From Adlercreutzia hattorii (GTDB taxonomy: Bacteria; Actinomycetota; Coriobacteriia; Coriobacteriales; Eggerthellaceae), in contig NZ_AP022829.1 in NCBI RefSeq assembly GCF_011405655.1, positions 1,349,001-1,413,000 of the forward strand: a DNA stretch of 64,000 nucleotides, in the 5' to 3' direction. Position numbers and translations under genes: made by a program. Shown piece after piece: positions 56,074-64,000 of this stretch (within the stretch, counting starts at the first letter, position 1; every line of letters starts with the position of its first letter). The notes beneath the pieces were generated by a model. It saw only the letters and a program-made list of their open reading frames with translations. It was not told the origin of the DNA and searched no databases.

Positions 56074-56961
56074 ATGGGATCCGATAGCATTCTCGCCGGC
56101 ATCGGCGCCACGGTGCTCGCTGTCACCCTGCTCGTGTGCGGGTTCGCCGCATGCTGCTTGCCGGTGACCACCGCCTCGCTTGCCGGCGCCGTGAGCACGG
56201 GGGCGGATTCGCCCTACACCCACGAGCAGCTGGTCGAGCTGGCGCAGGAGACCCGCGCGTTCACCGTGGACGCCCACTCGAGCATGGAAGAGGCCCGCGA
56301 GTCTTTGGCCGCCGACGTGGTGGCGGCGGCGCGGGAGGCCTCGGCCGAGGGGGCTCCCAAGTACTCCCAGTGGACGCAGAAGGCCAAGCAAGTTCTCGGC
56401 GATGTGGAAGGGGAGGGCGGCACGGCGGTTGCGACCATGGACGCGCTGGCGAAGGTGTCCGACCGCTACGCCCTGGACGCCGCCGCGGTGAGCCACTTGG
56501 AGGACTGCAACGGACTCATCACGGGCTTGAGCTCCTATCTGGGCATGATCGGCGTGGCAGCGCTCATCATCGCGCTGGTGCTCGGTTTCCGCAAGCAGTT
56601 CGCAGCTTTGGCCTTCATGCTGCGCATGGGTCCGGCGCTGCTTCTGGCGGTGCTCGTCATCCTGGGACTGTGGGGCGTCATCGACTTCAACGGCCTGTTC
56701 GCCGCCTTCCACTCGCTGTTCTTCTTGGAAGGCACCTGGACGTTCAATTACGACTCGCTGCTCATCTCCATGTACCCGATCGACTTCTGGATGGGCATGG
56801 GGGCGGTCTGGGTCGGCTCGGCCATCGGCGTCGGGCTGCTCTGCTTCGCCGCCGGCTGCCTGTTCGCGTGGAAGGCCCAGGTGCAGCACCGCGAGCTGGA
56901 GGAGGCCGCCGCAGCCGAGGCCGCCCGCTCCAAGAAGCGCCGCAAGAAGGGGCGCCGCTGA
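56074..56961 (+). CDS. DUF1461 (TIGR01906-like) integral membrane protein
   Basis: This 295-residue protein has an N-terminal helix, an outer region of about 120 residues and three or four C-terminal helices. The segment FHSLFFLEGTWTFNYDSLLI followed by YPIDFWMG is the hallmark of this family of unknown function. The C-terminus is a strongly basic cytoplasmic tail (RSKKRRKKGRR). The ATG directly follows the upstream stop, and the stop overlaps the start of ybaK by one base, so the cluster is tightly coupled. Confidence 0.8.
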   Translation: MGSDSILAGIGATVLAVTLLVCGFAACCLPVTTASLAGAVSTGADSPYTHEQLVELAQETRAFTVDAHSSMEEARESLAADVVAAAREASAEGAPKYSQWTQKAKQVLGDVEGEGGTAVATMDALAKVSDRYALDAAAVSHLEDCNGLITGLSSYLGMIGVAALIIALVLGFRKQFAALAFMLRMGPALLLAVLVILGLWGVIDFNGLFAAFHSLFFLEGTWTFNYDSLLISMYPIDFWMGMGAVWVGSAIGVGLLCFAAGCLFAWKAQVQHRELEEAAAAEAARSKKRRKKGRR

Positions 56962-57446
56962 TGGCGCGCCCCCCCAAGGACCACAAGACCAACGCCCTGC
57001 GCGAGCTGGACGCGGCGGCCATTCCCCACGAGGAGCTGTTCTTCGACGCCGTGGCCACCATGACCGGCGAGGAGATCGCCCGGGCCCAGGGGGAGGATCC
57101 CGACGCCGTCTTCAAGACGCTCGTGACCCAGGGCAAGTCCGGCGGCTACTACGTGTTCCTCGTGCCCGTGGCCGCCGAGCTCGACCTGAAGAAGGCCGCC
57201 GCGGCGGCCGGCGAGAAGGCCATCGCCATGATCAAGGCCCGCGAGCTTCTGCCGCTCACCGGCTACGTGCACGGCGGCTGCTCGCCCATCGGCATGAAGA
57301 AGCGCTTTCCCACCTTCGTGGACGAGACGGCCCAGCTCTTCGATACGATCCATTTCTCCGGCGGCAAGGTGGGCTGCCAAATCCGCATGAACCCCGACGA
57401 CCTCGCCCGTCTCGTTCCCTTCCAATACGCCGACCTCACGGTGTAG
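56961..57446 (+). CDS. ybaK: Cys-tRNA(Pro) deacylase, YbaK/EbsC family
   Basis: This 161-residue trans-editing enzyme hydrolyses Cys-tRNA(Pro) and related misacylated tRNAs. Family features are KTNALRELD, the strand with DAVFKTLV, the Lys-containing AELDLKKAAAA helix and GYVHGGCSPIGMKK. ATG at 56961 uses the A of the preceding TGA (TGATG), so translation is coupled to the DUF1461 gene. A longer reading of this frame through the upstream gene is not coding. Confidence 0.92.
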   Translation: MARPPKDHKTNALRELDAAAIPHEELFFDAVATMTGEEIARAQGEDPDAVFKTLVTQGKSGGYYVFLVPVAAELDLKKAAAAAGEKAIAMIKARELLPLTGYVHGGCSPIGMKKRFPTFVDETAQLFDTIHFSGGKVGCQIRMNPDDLARLVPFQYADLTV

Positions 57447-57454
57447 GCTTGCGG

Positions 57455-57460
57455 TATACT
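57455..57460 (+). promoter_or_regulatory. -10 element of priA (possible leaderless start)
   Basis: TATACT is followed by 7 nt (GGCGGGC) and the priA ATG. No Shine-Dalgarno sequence fits in between. Confidence 0.55.
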
Positions 57461-57467
57461 GGCGGGC

Positions 57468-59834
57468 ATGAATATTGCCTCGGTCATAGTCGACATTCCT
57501 ACCCAAGCTCTCGACACCCCCTATTCCTACGCGGTTCCCGACGAGATGCTCGTCGGGGAAGGGGGGCGTCCGGCCGCGGTGGGCTGCGCCGTGCTCGTGA
57601 CGCTCGGCGGCCGCAAGGCCGTGGGCTACATCGTGGGCCTGGAAGAGGTCGTTCCCTCCCCGGATGAGGGCACCGACCTGTGGGGGACGCCCCAGTCGGC
57701 GGCCGACCTCAAGCAGGTGGAAGCGGTGCTCTCGGCGCCGTTTTTCGACGAGGAGGGGGCGGCCTGCGCGCTCTGGCTCGCTGACCGCTACGCCGCGCCG
57801 CTGGCTGAGTGCGTGCGTCTGTTCACGCCGCCGCGGGCCGTGCCGCGCATCGTGCGGGGCCGCGACGGGCGCTGGCGCATCGAGGAGCCGGCCATCGGCG
57901 AGGTCGACGATCGCTGGGTCACGCGCGGGCCGGCCTTCGACGCGTTCGTCCCCCGCAAGAACGCCGTGAAGCAGCAGGAGGTGCTGGCCGCGGTGGACGC
58001 CGGCGACGTGCGCGTGGCCGAGCTGTCGCGGGAGTTCGGCGCCGTGGGTTCCACGTTGAAGGCGCTGGCCGCCAAGGGGGCTGTGGTGGTGGAACGCCGA
58101 CGGCGCATGCGGGGCATGGAAGACGGGGCCTCGCGCGCGGGCGCGCCGGCCGGCGGGGCAGCTGCTCCGGCCCCCTCTGCGGCCCCGCAGCTCACCGAGG
58201 GCCAAAAGGCTGCCGTCGCCGCCATCGAGGCCGCCCGGGCCGCGAGCGACGGGCGTGTGGTGCTCGTGGACGGCGTCACCGGTTCCGGCAAGACCGAGGT
58301 GTACCTGCAGGCCATCGAGCGCACGCTCGCCGAGGGGCGCCGCGCCATCGTGCTCGTGCCGGAAATCTCGCTTACCCCTCAGACCGTCGCTCGTTTCCGC
58401 GGCCGCTTCGGCGACGCCGTGGCCGTCATGCACTCCCGTATGAGCGACGGCGAGCGCTACGACCAGTGGGACTTCATCAAAAGCGGCGCGGCCAAAGTCG
58501 TCGTGGGCGCACGCAGCGCGCTGTTCACGCCCGCGGCCAACGTGGGACTCATCGTCATCGACGAGGAGCACGAGGGCTCCTACAAGCAGGATTCCTCGCC
58601 GCGCTACCACGCGCGCGACGTGGCCGAATGGATGATGGCCCGGGCCGGCGGTGCGCTGGTGCTCGGCTCGGCCACCCCTTCCATCGAGTCCCTCTACCAA
58701 GTGAACAAGAACCCGCGCTGGACGACGGCGGCGCTGCCCGAGCGCGCCAACGGGCGACCCATGCCCGCCATCGAGGTGGTGGACATGGCCGCCGAGTTCG
58801 CCTCCGGTTCCCGGGCCATGTTCTCCGGACGCCTCGCCCGGGCGCTGGGCGAGGAGCTCGCACAGGGCCGCAAGGCGGTGCTTCTGCTGAACCAGCGCGG
58901 CTTCGCGAAGTTCCTTCTGTGTCGCGACTGCGGTTTCGTGCCCGAGTGTCCGCACTGCTCCACCTCGCTCACCTACCACGAGCAGGGCGCCAAGCTCATC
59001 TGCCACCACTGCGGCTACACCGTGGGCGCCCCTCCCGTGTGTCCGGAATGCGGCAGCCCCTACCTGAAGAAGTTCGGCGCCGGCACCCAGCGGGTGGAAA
59101 CCGAGCTGCGCCAGCTCTTGGACGGGCTGCCTGGCGTGGGGCCAACCGTTCCCATCATCCGCATGGACGCCGACACCACCCAGGCCAAGGGTGCGCATCA
59201 GGCCCTTCTCGAGGAATTCGCCGCCGCCGATGCCGCGGTGCTGCTCGGCACCCAGATGATCGCCAAGGGACTCGATTTCGACGACGTCACGCTGGTGGGC
59301 GTCATCAACGCCGACACCCAGCTGCATCTGCCCGACTACCGCGCCGGCGAGCGCACCTTCCAGCTCATCGAGCAGGTGGCGGGCCGCGCCGGCCGCGCCG
59401 AGCTGGACGGGCGCGTCATGGTGCAGACCTACGAGGCCGACGACGTGGCCATCCGCGCCGCCGCCACCTACAACCGCGGGATGTTCCTGCGCGCCGAGCT
59501 GCCCAAGCGCAAGCTTTTGGGCTACCCGCCCTACGTGCGAATGGCCAACGTGCTTCTGTGGGGCGCCGACGAGCACGCCGTGGCCACCGAGGCCGAGCTC
59601 CTGCACGCCCAGCTGGCCGAGCTTGTCCGCAACGAGGTGGGGGAGCGCTGGCAGGTGCTGCCGGCAGTGCCCTGCGTGCTGGCGAAGCTGCGCAACACCT
59701 ACCGCTACCACATCGTGGTGAAGGCGCCTTTGGACGACGATATCTCGGCGCCGCTGGTGCGCCTGTTCCGCACGCGTAAGGTAACCCCCGCCGTCAACGC
59801 CGCCGTCGACATCGACCCTGTGGACTTGCTGTAG
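57468..59834 (+). CDS. priA: Primosomal protein N' (replication restart helicase)
   Basis: This 788-residue helicase reloads the replisome at collapsed forks. It has the N-terminal DNA-binding domain, Walker A VTGSGKTEVYLQ, DEEH in VIDEEHEGSYKQ, and two zinc-binding groups with paired CxxC motifs (CRDCGFVPECPHC, CHHCGYTVGAPPVCPEC) within the helicase. Conserved late motifs GTQMIAKGLDFDDV and QVAGRAGRAE follow. The ATG at 57468 lies 7 nt from a TATACT box, so the mRNA may be leaderless. Confidence 0.95.
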   Translation: MNIASVIVDIPTQALDTPYSYAVPDEMLVGEGGRPAAVGCAVLVTLGGRKAVGYIVGLEEVVPSPDEGTDLWGTPQSAADLKQVEAVLSAPFFDEEGAACALWLADRYAAPLAECVRLFTPPRAVPRIVRGRDGRWRIEEPAIGEVDDRWVTRGPAFDAFVPRKNAVKQQEVLAAVDAGDVRVAELSREFGAVGSTLKALAAKGAVVVERRRRMRGMEDGASRAGAPAGGAAAPAPSAAPQLTEGQKAAVAAIEAARAASDGRVVLVDGVTGSGKTEVYLQAIERTLAEGRRAIVLVPEISLTPQTVARFRGRFGDAVAVMHSRMSDGERYDQWDFIKSGAAKVVVGARSALFTPAANVGLIVIDEEHEGSYKQDSSPRYHARDVAEWMMARAGGALVLGSATPSIESLYQVNKNPRWTTAALPERANGRPMPAIEVVDMAAEFASGSRAMFSGRLARALGEELAQGRKAVLLLNQRGFAKFLLCRDCGFVPECPHCSTSLTYHEQGAKLICHHCGYTVGAPPVCPECGSPYLKKFGAGTQRVETELRQLLDGLPGVGPTVPIIRMDADTTQAKGAHQALLEEFAAADAAVLLGTQMIAKGLDFDDVTLVGVINADTQLHLPDYRAGERTFQLIEQVAGRAGRAELDGRVMVQTYEADDVAIRAAATYNRGMFLRAELPKRKLLGYPPYVRMANVLLWGADEHAVATEAELLHAQLAELVRNEVGERWQVLPAVPCVLAKLRNTYRYHIVVKAPLDDDISAPLVRLFRTRKVTPAVNAAVDIDPVDLL

Positions 59835-59877
59835 GGCCGAACCCGACAGTGCTGAAGCCTCCTTCAATGACGCGTGC

Positions 59878-59932
59878 TATACTGAGCTTCACCACACTGT
59901 GTCATCGTCCTGGTTCTTCATATAAGACCAGG
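59878..59932 (+). promoter_or_regulatory. -10 element and leader hairpin before the kinase locus
   Basis: TATACT (59878-59883) would start a transcript with a leader of about 65 nt. A hairpin at 59909-59932 (CCTGG-TTCTT with AAGA-CCAGG, one bulge) lies within it. Confidence 0.45.
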
Positions 59933-59957
59933 TCTTAGGCGAAAAGGAGCGCGAACG

Positions 59958-61145
59958 GTGGAACTGTCCCTTCATCGCTGGCCCTATGCGGGGCGCGCTT
60001 TCCGGCGCGCGTCCGCTCCTCCTCTGCTGGGCGGCCTCCTCACTTTCTCCCTCGCCCTTATGACGGTGGGCGTCGTCGTGTATGCCGGTGCCGTTCCATC
60101 TCTGGCGGAACAGAGTCCTCTTGTGCGACAGTGGGCGGCCTCCGATCACGCGCGGGCGCTCGGTCCCGATGCGCCGCTTATGAGCGCGCATGGCCTTTCC
60201 GGCACCGGCGGCGGCTCTTCTGGAGCCGGAGGCGCGAATGGCCCGGGGGCAACGAGCGCCACATCGAACGGTACGGCTCCGGCAACTGATGCGGGCGCGC
60301 TGTCCGACCCTGCGGATCTTCTGCTGTTGGGAGGGCGGAGCGCGTCGGTGCTTGGCGGTTCCGGCTTCGTTGCTCCGACGGATAGGGGCGCGAGCGCTGA
60401 GCGCGGATCCTCGAACTCGGCACGCGTCGAGGCGCCGGCGTCCTCGGGTAATCCGAATACTTCAGGCTCGAACGCGACCGGCTCTGGTTCCGCGAACGGA
60501 GGCGGCGGCGCTTTTTCGGGGAATTCCTCGGGCGGCGGTTCGGCCTCCGGTGAACCTTCGGGTGGCGGCTCGTCTTCAGGCGGCTCGTCGGGCGGCAATG
60601 CTGTTGCGCCGACACCGAGCGAACCGGAACCCGACCCGGAGCCGACTATCCCCGTTGAGGCCGGAGGCCCGGTTCCCGAGGATATGGAGCGGCGCATATG
60701 CAGCACCTTGCGCAGCGAACACGACGTGCTCAAGGCGGAGGCCGCGAAGGTGTACCAATGCGCCGACGATTACGAGCGCCTTTGCATGACGCGCCCGCAG
60801 CAGCCGCGCATCGAAGCGGCCCGGACGGTTTCGAGCCTGCTGCGAGAAGTGCAGTTGGCAGATTCCAACATGATGATGGAAGTGAGCTACGCGTGCAATC
60901 GCGACGACGGAACCATGTACGGCGCCTCGCGCTATAGCGGAAACTTCTCGCAGATGCATCAGTCTTACGGCGACCTGATCAACTTACTGTACGAGTTGGA
61001 CAATGCCTGGTCGGGGAATTGCTATTTCGAAGATCCCGCCGCGAATGCCGATTATTGGTCGGGCCGTGTGACAAGAAGCGCAGCGACGGGGCGCATGGCG
61101 TATCTGGAGGCCTACGAGGCCCATGTGGGCGGAGCGCGTCCGTGA
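59958..61145 (+). CDS. Membrane-anchored Ser/Gly-rich secreted protein, first gene of kinase locus
   Basis: This 395-residue protein has a short basic cytoplasmic segment, one helix near 24-45 (LLGGLLTFSLALMTVGVVVY), then about 180 residues of Ser/Gly/Ala/Asn/Thr-rich linker (GSGSANGGGGAFSGNSS type) and a PEPDPEPTIP stretch. The C-terminal roughly 160 residues form a compact helical domain with four Cys residues (ICSTLRSEHD, YQCADDY, RLCMTRP, YACNRDD), possibly two disulphides. No family is recognised. The GTG at 59958 follows AAAAGGAGCG. It overlaps the kinase gene by four bases, so it is probably a partner or target of that kinase. Confidence 0.72.
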   Translation: MELSLHRWPYAGRAFRRASAPPLLGGLLTFSLALMTVGVVVYAGAVPSLAEQSPLVRQWAASDHARALGPDAPLMSAHGLSGTGGGSSGAGGANGPGATSATSNGTAPATDAGALSDPADLLLLGGRSASVLGGSGFVAPTDRGASAERGSSNSARVEAPASSGNPNTSGSNATGSGSANGGGGAFSGNSSGGGSASGEPSGGGSSSGGSSGGNAVAPTPSEPEPDPEPTIPVEAGGPVPEDMERRICSTLRSEHDVLKAEAAKVYQCADDYERLCMTRPQQPRIEAARTVSSLLREVQLADSNMMMEVSYACNRDDGTMYGASRYSGNFSQMHQSYGDLINLLYELDNAWSGNCYFEDPAANADYWSGRVTRSAATGRMAYLEAYEAHVGGARP

Positions 61146-62998
61146 CGGCGGTGCTAGAGGCGCGCCCCGTTGGCGGTGCGCTGGCCGATGACGCCTGCGG
61201 CGGTTCCGTGCGACTTGTTCGGGTCGAGGCGTTCGAGCCTGCGGTCTATGTCGCCCCCGAGCATCGCGACGCCTACGAGCGACGCTTCGTCACGCTGCTG
61301 GTGGACGAGGCCTCGCGCCGCCGAGGCGGTGTAGGGGAGGTGCTTCATGCCCGCAATCCCCGTGGCGAGCGGTTCGCGCTCAAGCGTTTGCGGCGGTCCG
61401 ATGGCGAAGGAGGGGACGATGAACTCGCCGAGGCCCGTCGAGCCGCATTCGATGCCGAATACGACGCCCATCGCGCCTTGTCCCCGTTGCGCGGCTTCCC
61501 CCGCCTCTACGGACGCGGCCGCGTCGGTGAGGATTCGGTCATCGTGATGGAATGGGTGGAGGGGGTCACGCTCGAAGAGGCGGCTCGCGCTCTGGCCGTG
61601 GACGACGAGGGGCGGCTCTCGCCGCTTACGGTGGCCCGCATCGGACGCGACCTGTTCGATCTTCTGGCTCGTATGGCCTATGTTGAGGGCGGCCTGGCCC
61701 ATCGTGATGTGGCCCCGCGCAATATCATGATCGATACGGGACAGCTTTCCGCGGCCGATCAGGTGGAGGAGGGCGCCTTCCAGCTCGTTCTCATCGATTT
61801 CGGATCGGCTGTTCCGCTGGAAAGCGCGGATTCCTCGCTGACGGCGCGATGGGGGGCGCCCTTGGGAGCGACGGCCGATTTCGCCGCCCCCGAGATGCTG
61901 ACCGACGACGTATCGGGTGCGGTAGCTCGGCGCCGATCGCCCGCCGTCGATGTGTACGCGGCCGCCGGCGTGCTGTATCAGTTGATGGAGGGGCATCCGC
62001 CCTATGACCTCAGCTTTGCCGGCCGCAGCCAGCGCGAAGGCCGGTCTGCCTACCGCATCAAGACGGAGTTCTCGCCCGAGACGCCCGCCGGTGCCCATGG
62101 GAGCGCCGCGGACGTTCGCGCAGTGCTTGCTTCGGAGCCTGAGGTAGCCGTAGCAGTGGGGCGCGCCGCGGCAGAGTTGGATGGCGCGCCGGCGCCGCAT
62201 CGCGTTCGAGCGGCCTTGTCTGCGGTGGACGACCAGCTCGCAGAAGTGCTCGTGGCCTGCCTCGTTCCTGAGCAGAGTCGGCGCCCCCGGGCGAGGGAGG
62301 TGCGGGAGGCGCTCGCCCTGTTCTGCTCCCAGTACGCCGACAATGTGGCCCGCTCTCTGCGCGGCGAGCCCTTGGCAGCGTGCCCCTTGGGCGAGGCGGC
62401 GGCAACGGCGGTCCGGCGTCGTCGGCGTTTGCGTCGGGCAGCCCGCGTGGCCGCCGACGCACTCTCAGCGGCCGTTGCCGTCGGCGGAGCCGTGGCCGTA
62501 GGGCTTCTCACTCAGGACATGGCGGTGTCTTTTCCAGCGGGCCATGCAGTGTGGTCGGGGTTGATGCCGGGATCTGCGGTCTCTGCAGCGCTTCTGCTGC
62601 CCCTTGCGGGCGCCCTTATCGCCCGCGGCCGCGAGAGAGACACCGGCTTCGGTTTCGCGCGAGGGCTTCTCGGGTCGCTTCTGGGCGGCACGGTGGCGGG
62701 TCTTCTGGCCTCGCTCACGGCATGGCCGAGCGAGTCGGTCTCGGACGCTCTCTATGCGGTGCTGTTCCTCGCCGTCGTCGCTCCTTTACCGGGATTGGTC
62801 GCCGATTGGGCCTTGGCGCTGCCTCCGTTGTCGTCTGCGTCCTCCACCGCCCCGTTGGCGCGGCCCGTCTTGCCCTGGGGTGCGGTGCCTTCCGAGGATC
62901 GTGCCATCTCGACTGCGAGCCGCGAGGCCTTGGCGTTAGAGACAACGTCCGAGGCAATTTACGAATTGGCTGATGAGACCAATGAGGAGGGCGTATGA
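61142..62998 (+). CDS. Transmembrane Ser/Thr protein kinase (Hanks type)
   Basis: This 618-residue protein has an N-terminal kinase domain: ATP-binding Lys81 in FALKRL, VIVMEWVEGV as hinge, catalytic HRD (187-189) with Asn194, DFG (219-221) and APE (249-251). The Gly-rich loop is weak (GGVGEV). After about residue 440, four membrane helices follow. This differs from PknB, which has one helix and outer PASTA domains; here the kinase is N-terminal and the protein ends with a multi-helix membrane part. The GTG at 61142 overlaps the upstream stop (GTGA), with GGAG 8 nt before it. The FHA gene overlaps its end (ATGA). Confidence 0.85.
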   Translation: MTAVLEARPVGGALADDACGGSVRLVRVEAFEPAVYVAPEHRDAYERRFVTLLVDEASRRRGGVGEVLHARNPRGERFALKRLRRSDGEGGDDELAEARRAAFDAEYDAHRALSPLRGFPRLYGRGRVGEDSVIVMEWVEGVTLEEAARALAVDDEGRLSPLTVARIGRDLFDLLARMAYVEGGLAHRDVAPRNIMIDTGQLSAADQVEEGAFQLVLIDFGSAVPLESADSSLTARWGAPLGATADFAAPEMLTDDVSGAVARRRSPAVDVYAAAGVLYQLMEGHPPYDLSFAGRSQREGRSAYRIKTEFSPETPAGAHGSAADVRAVLASEPEVAVAVGRAAAELDGAPAPHRVRAALSAVDDQLAEVLVACLVPEQSRRPRAREVREALALFCSQYADNVARSLRGEPLAACPLGEAAATAVRRRRRLRRAARVAADALSAAVAVGGAVAVGLLTQDMAVSFPAGHAVWSGLMPGSAVSAALLLPLAGALIARGRERDTGFGFARGLLGSLLGGTVAGLLASLTAWPSESVSDALYAVLFLAVVAPLPGLVADWALALPPLSSASSTAPLARPVLPWGAVPSEDRAISTASREALALETTSEAIYELADETNEEGV

Positions 62999-63975
62999 CC
63001 CCCATCGATGCCACACCCACTTCCGTGCTGTTCGATTTGGCGAAGCGCCATTGCGGCGTGAGCCACAAGGAGCTGGCGGGCTTGCTGCTGTCGGGCCGCC
63101 CGCTCTCCGACGGGCGCAGCCCCCAGAGCCGCCTGGGCGATCGTACCTGGGTGTCGCGGTTCATCGTGCACGCGCCGGCTGGAACGCTCTCAGATAGCTA
63201 CTTCTGCGACTACGCCGTCGGCGCGCTCCGGTTCGCGGCGCGCATGAAATCGCTCAGCAAGCGCGCGCTCACGGGTGAGGCCATTCTCGATATCGTCTGC
63301 GGAGAGGCCGGCCGGGCCATGGACGACGCCCTGAAGGCATGCGGCCAGAGTCCCACGCTGTACCGCAACATGATGGAACGCATCGCCTGCGAGGGATCGC
63401 TGACGGCCGACGAGCGCGCCGAGGTGGCCCTGGTGCTGTTGGTGACCGCCGCTTGCACGGCCGATGTGCGACGCGCCGTGGCCGAGGCGCGCACTTTCTC
63501 CGAGAAGATGCACGGAGGCGGTCTTGCTACACCGCCCTTGGCGCCGATGCCTCAGGGCGCTGGGCGCACGGCGGCCCTAACCGGCGCCGACGATCGCCCG
63601 CGCTGGTTGGGGCTTCTGCGCATCGTCGACGGCGTCGTTGCCGGCGCGCCCCAGTGGGTGGAACCCACAGCGACGGGTGCCGAGGTGGGGGCGCTCGCGC
63701 TAACGGAAGGGGCCGTAAGCGAAGTCGGCCCCGATGTGTCCGCCCGCCATGCGCGCCTCTGGCGCGACGATGCGGGCGCGTGGTGGGTAGAAGGATGCGA
63801 TTCCCGTCACGGCACGATGCTCGTGAACGGTCTTACCGGCGAGGAGACGGTGGTGGAGCCGCCCCGCGGCCAGCGCGATGGCTGGCAAGCCTCTCCCGTG
63901 CCCGTGGCACCGGGAGACCAGCTCTGCCTCGCCGCCTCCACCACCTTCCTCCTCATAGAAGGCTACCCGGGGTAA
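62995..63975 (+). CDS. FHA-domain protein with unknown N-terminal domain
   Basis: This 326-residue protein ends in an FHA phosphothreonine-binding domain at about 235-320: SEVGPDVSARHARLW contains the S-x-x-H core and DSRHGTMLVNG the following NG turn. The first 170 residues are helical and begin LFDLAKRHCGVSHKELAGLL, which resembles a helix-turn-helix or death-fold-like start, but no family is recognised. The ATG overlaps the kinase stop. The natural reading is that FHA binds a phosphothreonine made by the adjacent kinase. The locus may continue beyond the window. Confidence 0.82.
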   Translation: MTPIDATPTSVLFDLAKRHCGVSHKELAGLLLSGRPLSDGRSPQSRLGDRTWVSRFIVHAPAGTLSDSYFCDYAVGALRFAARMKSLSKRALTGEAILDIVCGEAGRAMDDALKACGQSPTLYRNMMERIACEGSLTADERAEVALVLLVTAACTADVRRAVAEARTFSEKMHGGGLATPPLAPMPQGAGRTAALTGADDRPRWLGLLRIVDGVVAGAPQWVEPTATGAEVGALALTEGAVSEVGPDVSARHARLWRDDAGAWWVEGCDSRHGTMLVNGLTGEETVVEPPRGQRDGWQASPVPVAPGDQLCLAASTTFLLIEGYPG

Positions 63976-64000
63976 GTAACGAGTGCGATCGCACCGTATT

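Noticed and set aside
56748-59867. A 1,039-codon minus-strand frame opposite priA and its upstream genes
   Set aside because: It is a shadow of codon bias; the plus strand encodes PriA with all helicase motifs.
1-64000. CRISPR array, tRNA or rRNA genes
   Set aside because: I looked for regularly spaced direct repeats and for T-loop sequences of the GGTTCGA type in a cloverleaf context and saw none; the repeats found are inverted, irregularly spaced modules.

Overview
The window is high-GC DNA and reads like an anaerobic gut actinobacterium of the class Coriobacteriia, probably family Eggerthellaceae. This is an inference from gene content. The evidence is a very large LPxTG-anchored SdrD/Cna-B adhesin, a Tat-exported membrane-bound [NiFe] hydrogenase with a cytochrome b subunit, paired YhgE/Pip membrane proteins, and a DUF1461 membrane protein. 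GTG and TTG starts are common, and several genes start 6-7 bases after a -10 hexamer with no ribosome site. No rRNA, tRNA, CRISPR array, transposase or phage gene is visible.

Layout. 1-11682: 3' part of a giant surface adhesin that begins left of the window. 11683-11970: untranslated region packed with hairpins. 11971-13085: azlC-azlD branched-chain amino acid exporter. 13099-16814: heterodimeric ABC exporter. 17089-17910: HAD phosphatase. 18127-19557: AAA-like protein of unknown role behind a promoter with an operator-like palindrome. 19662-21215: MutY-like glycosylase and mntP. 21546-22526 (minus): PD-(D/E)XK/DUF559-like protein. 22980-23828: pheA. 24383-28039: [NiFe] hydrogenase small, large and cytochrome b subunits. 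28538-33374: two YhgE/Pip proteins. 33708-34655: small membrane protein and hydrogenase maturation protease. 34828-36421 (minus): anti-sigma-like protein and a region-4-only sigma-like protein. 36674-37336 (minus): nth. 37587-41462: mfd. 41622-42731: EamA transporter. 43111-44067 (minus): a second DUF559-like paralogue. 44351-44797: unknown. 45008-47296 (minus): second sortase-anchored surface protein. 47613-49235: gltX. 49266-50549: Pro-rich membrane protein. 50694-51110: thioesterase. 51333-52601 (minus): metK behind a SAM riboswitch. 52792-54393 (minus): radical SAM protein. 54652-59834: ATP-grasp protein, DUF1461 protein, ybaK and priA. 59958-63975: membrane-anchored Ser/Gly-rich protein, transmembrane Ser/Thr kinase and FHA protein in overlapping frames, open to the right.

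The least explained content lies in the intergenic DNA. Four repeat families can be read directly. (1) A 122-bp element built from three 25-nt modules, plus a shorter relative. (2) A composite palindromic element of about 81-87 bp in five places, with single copies inside the 3' ends of azlC and mfd. (3) A large palindromic complex at 28095-28415 that shares a 63-nt unit with a copy at 51267-51329. (4) Twin 44-nt hairpins at 11744 and 11860 with the same 12-nt loop but different, compensated stems. The best candidates for undescribed biology among proteins are the kinase/FHA/secreted-protein module at the right edge, the two DUF559-like paralogues, and the AAA-like protein with no P-loop.
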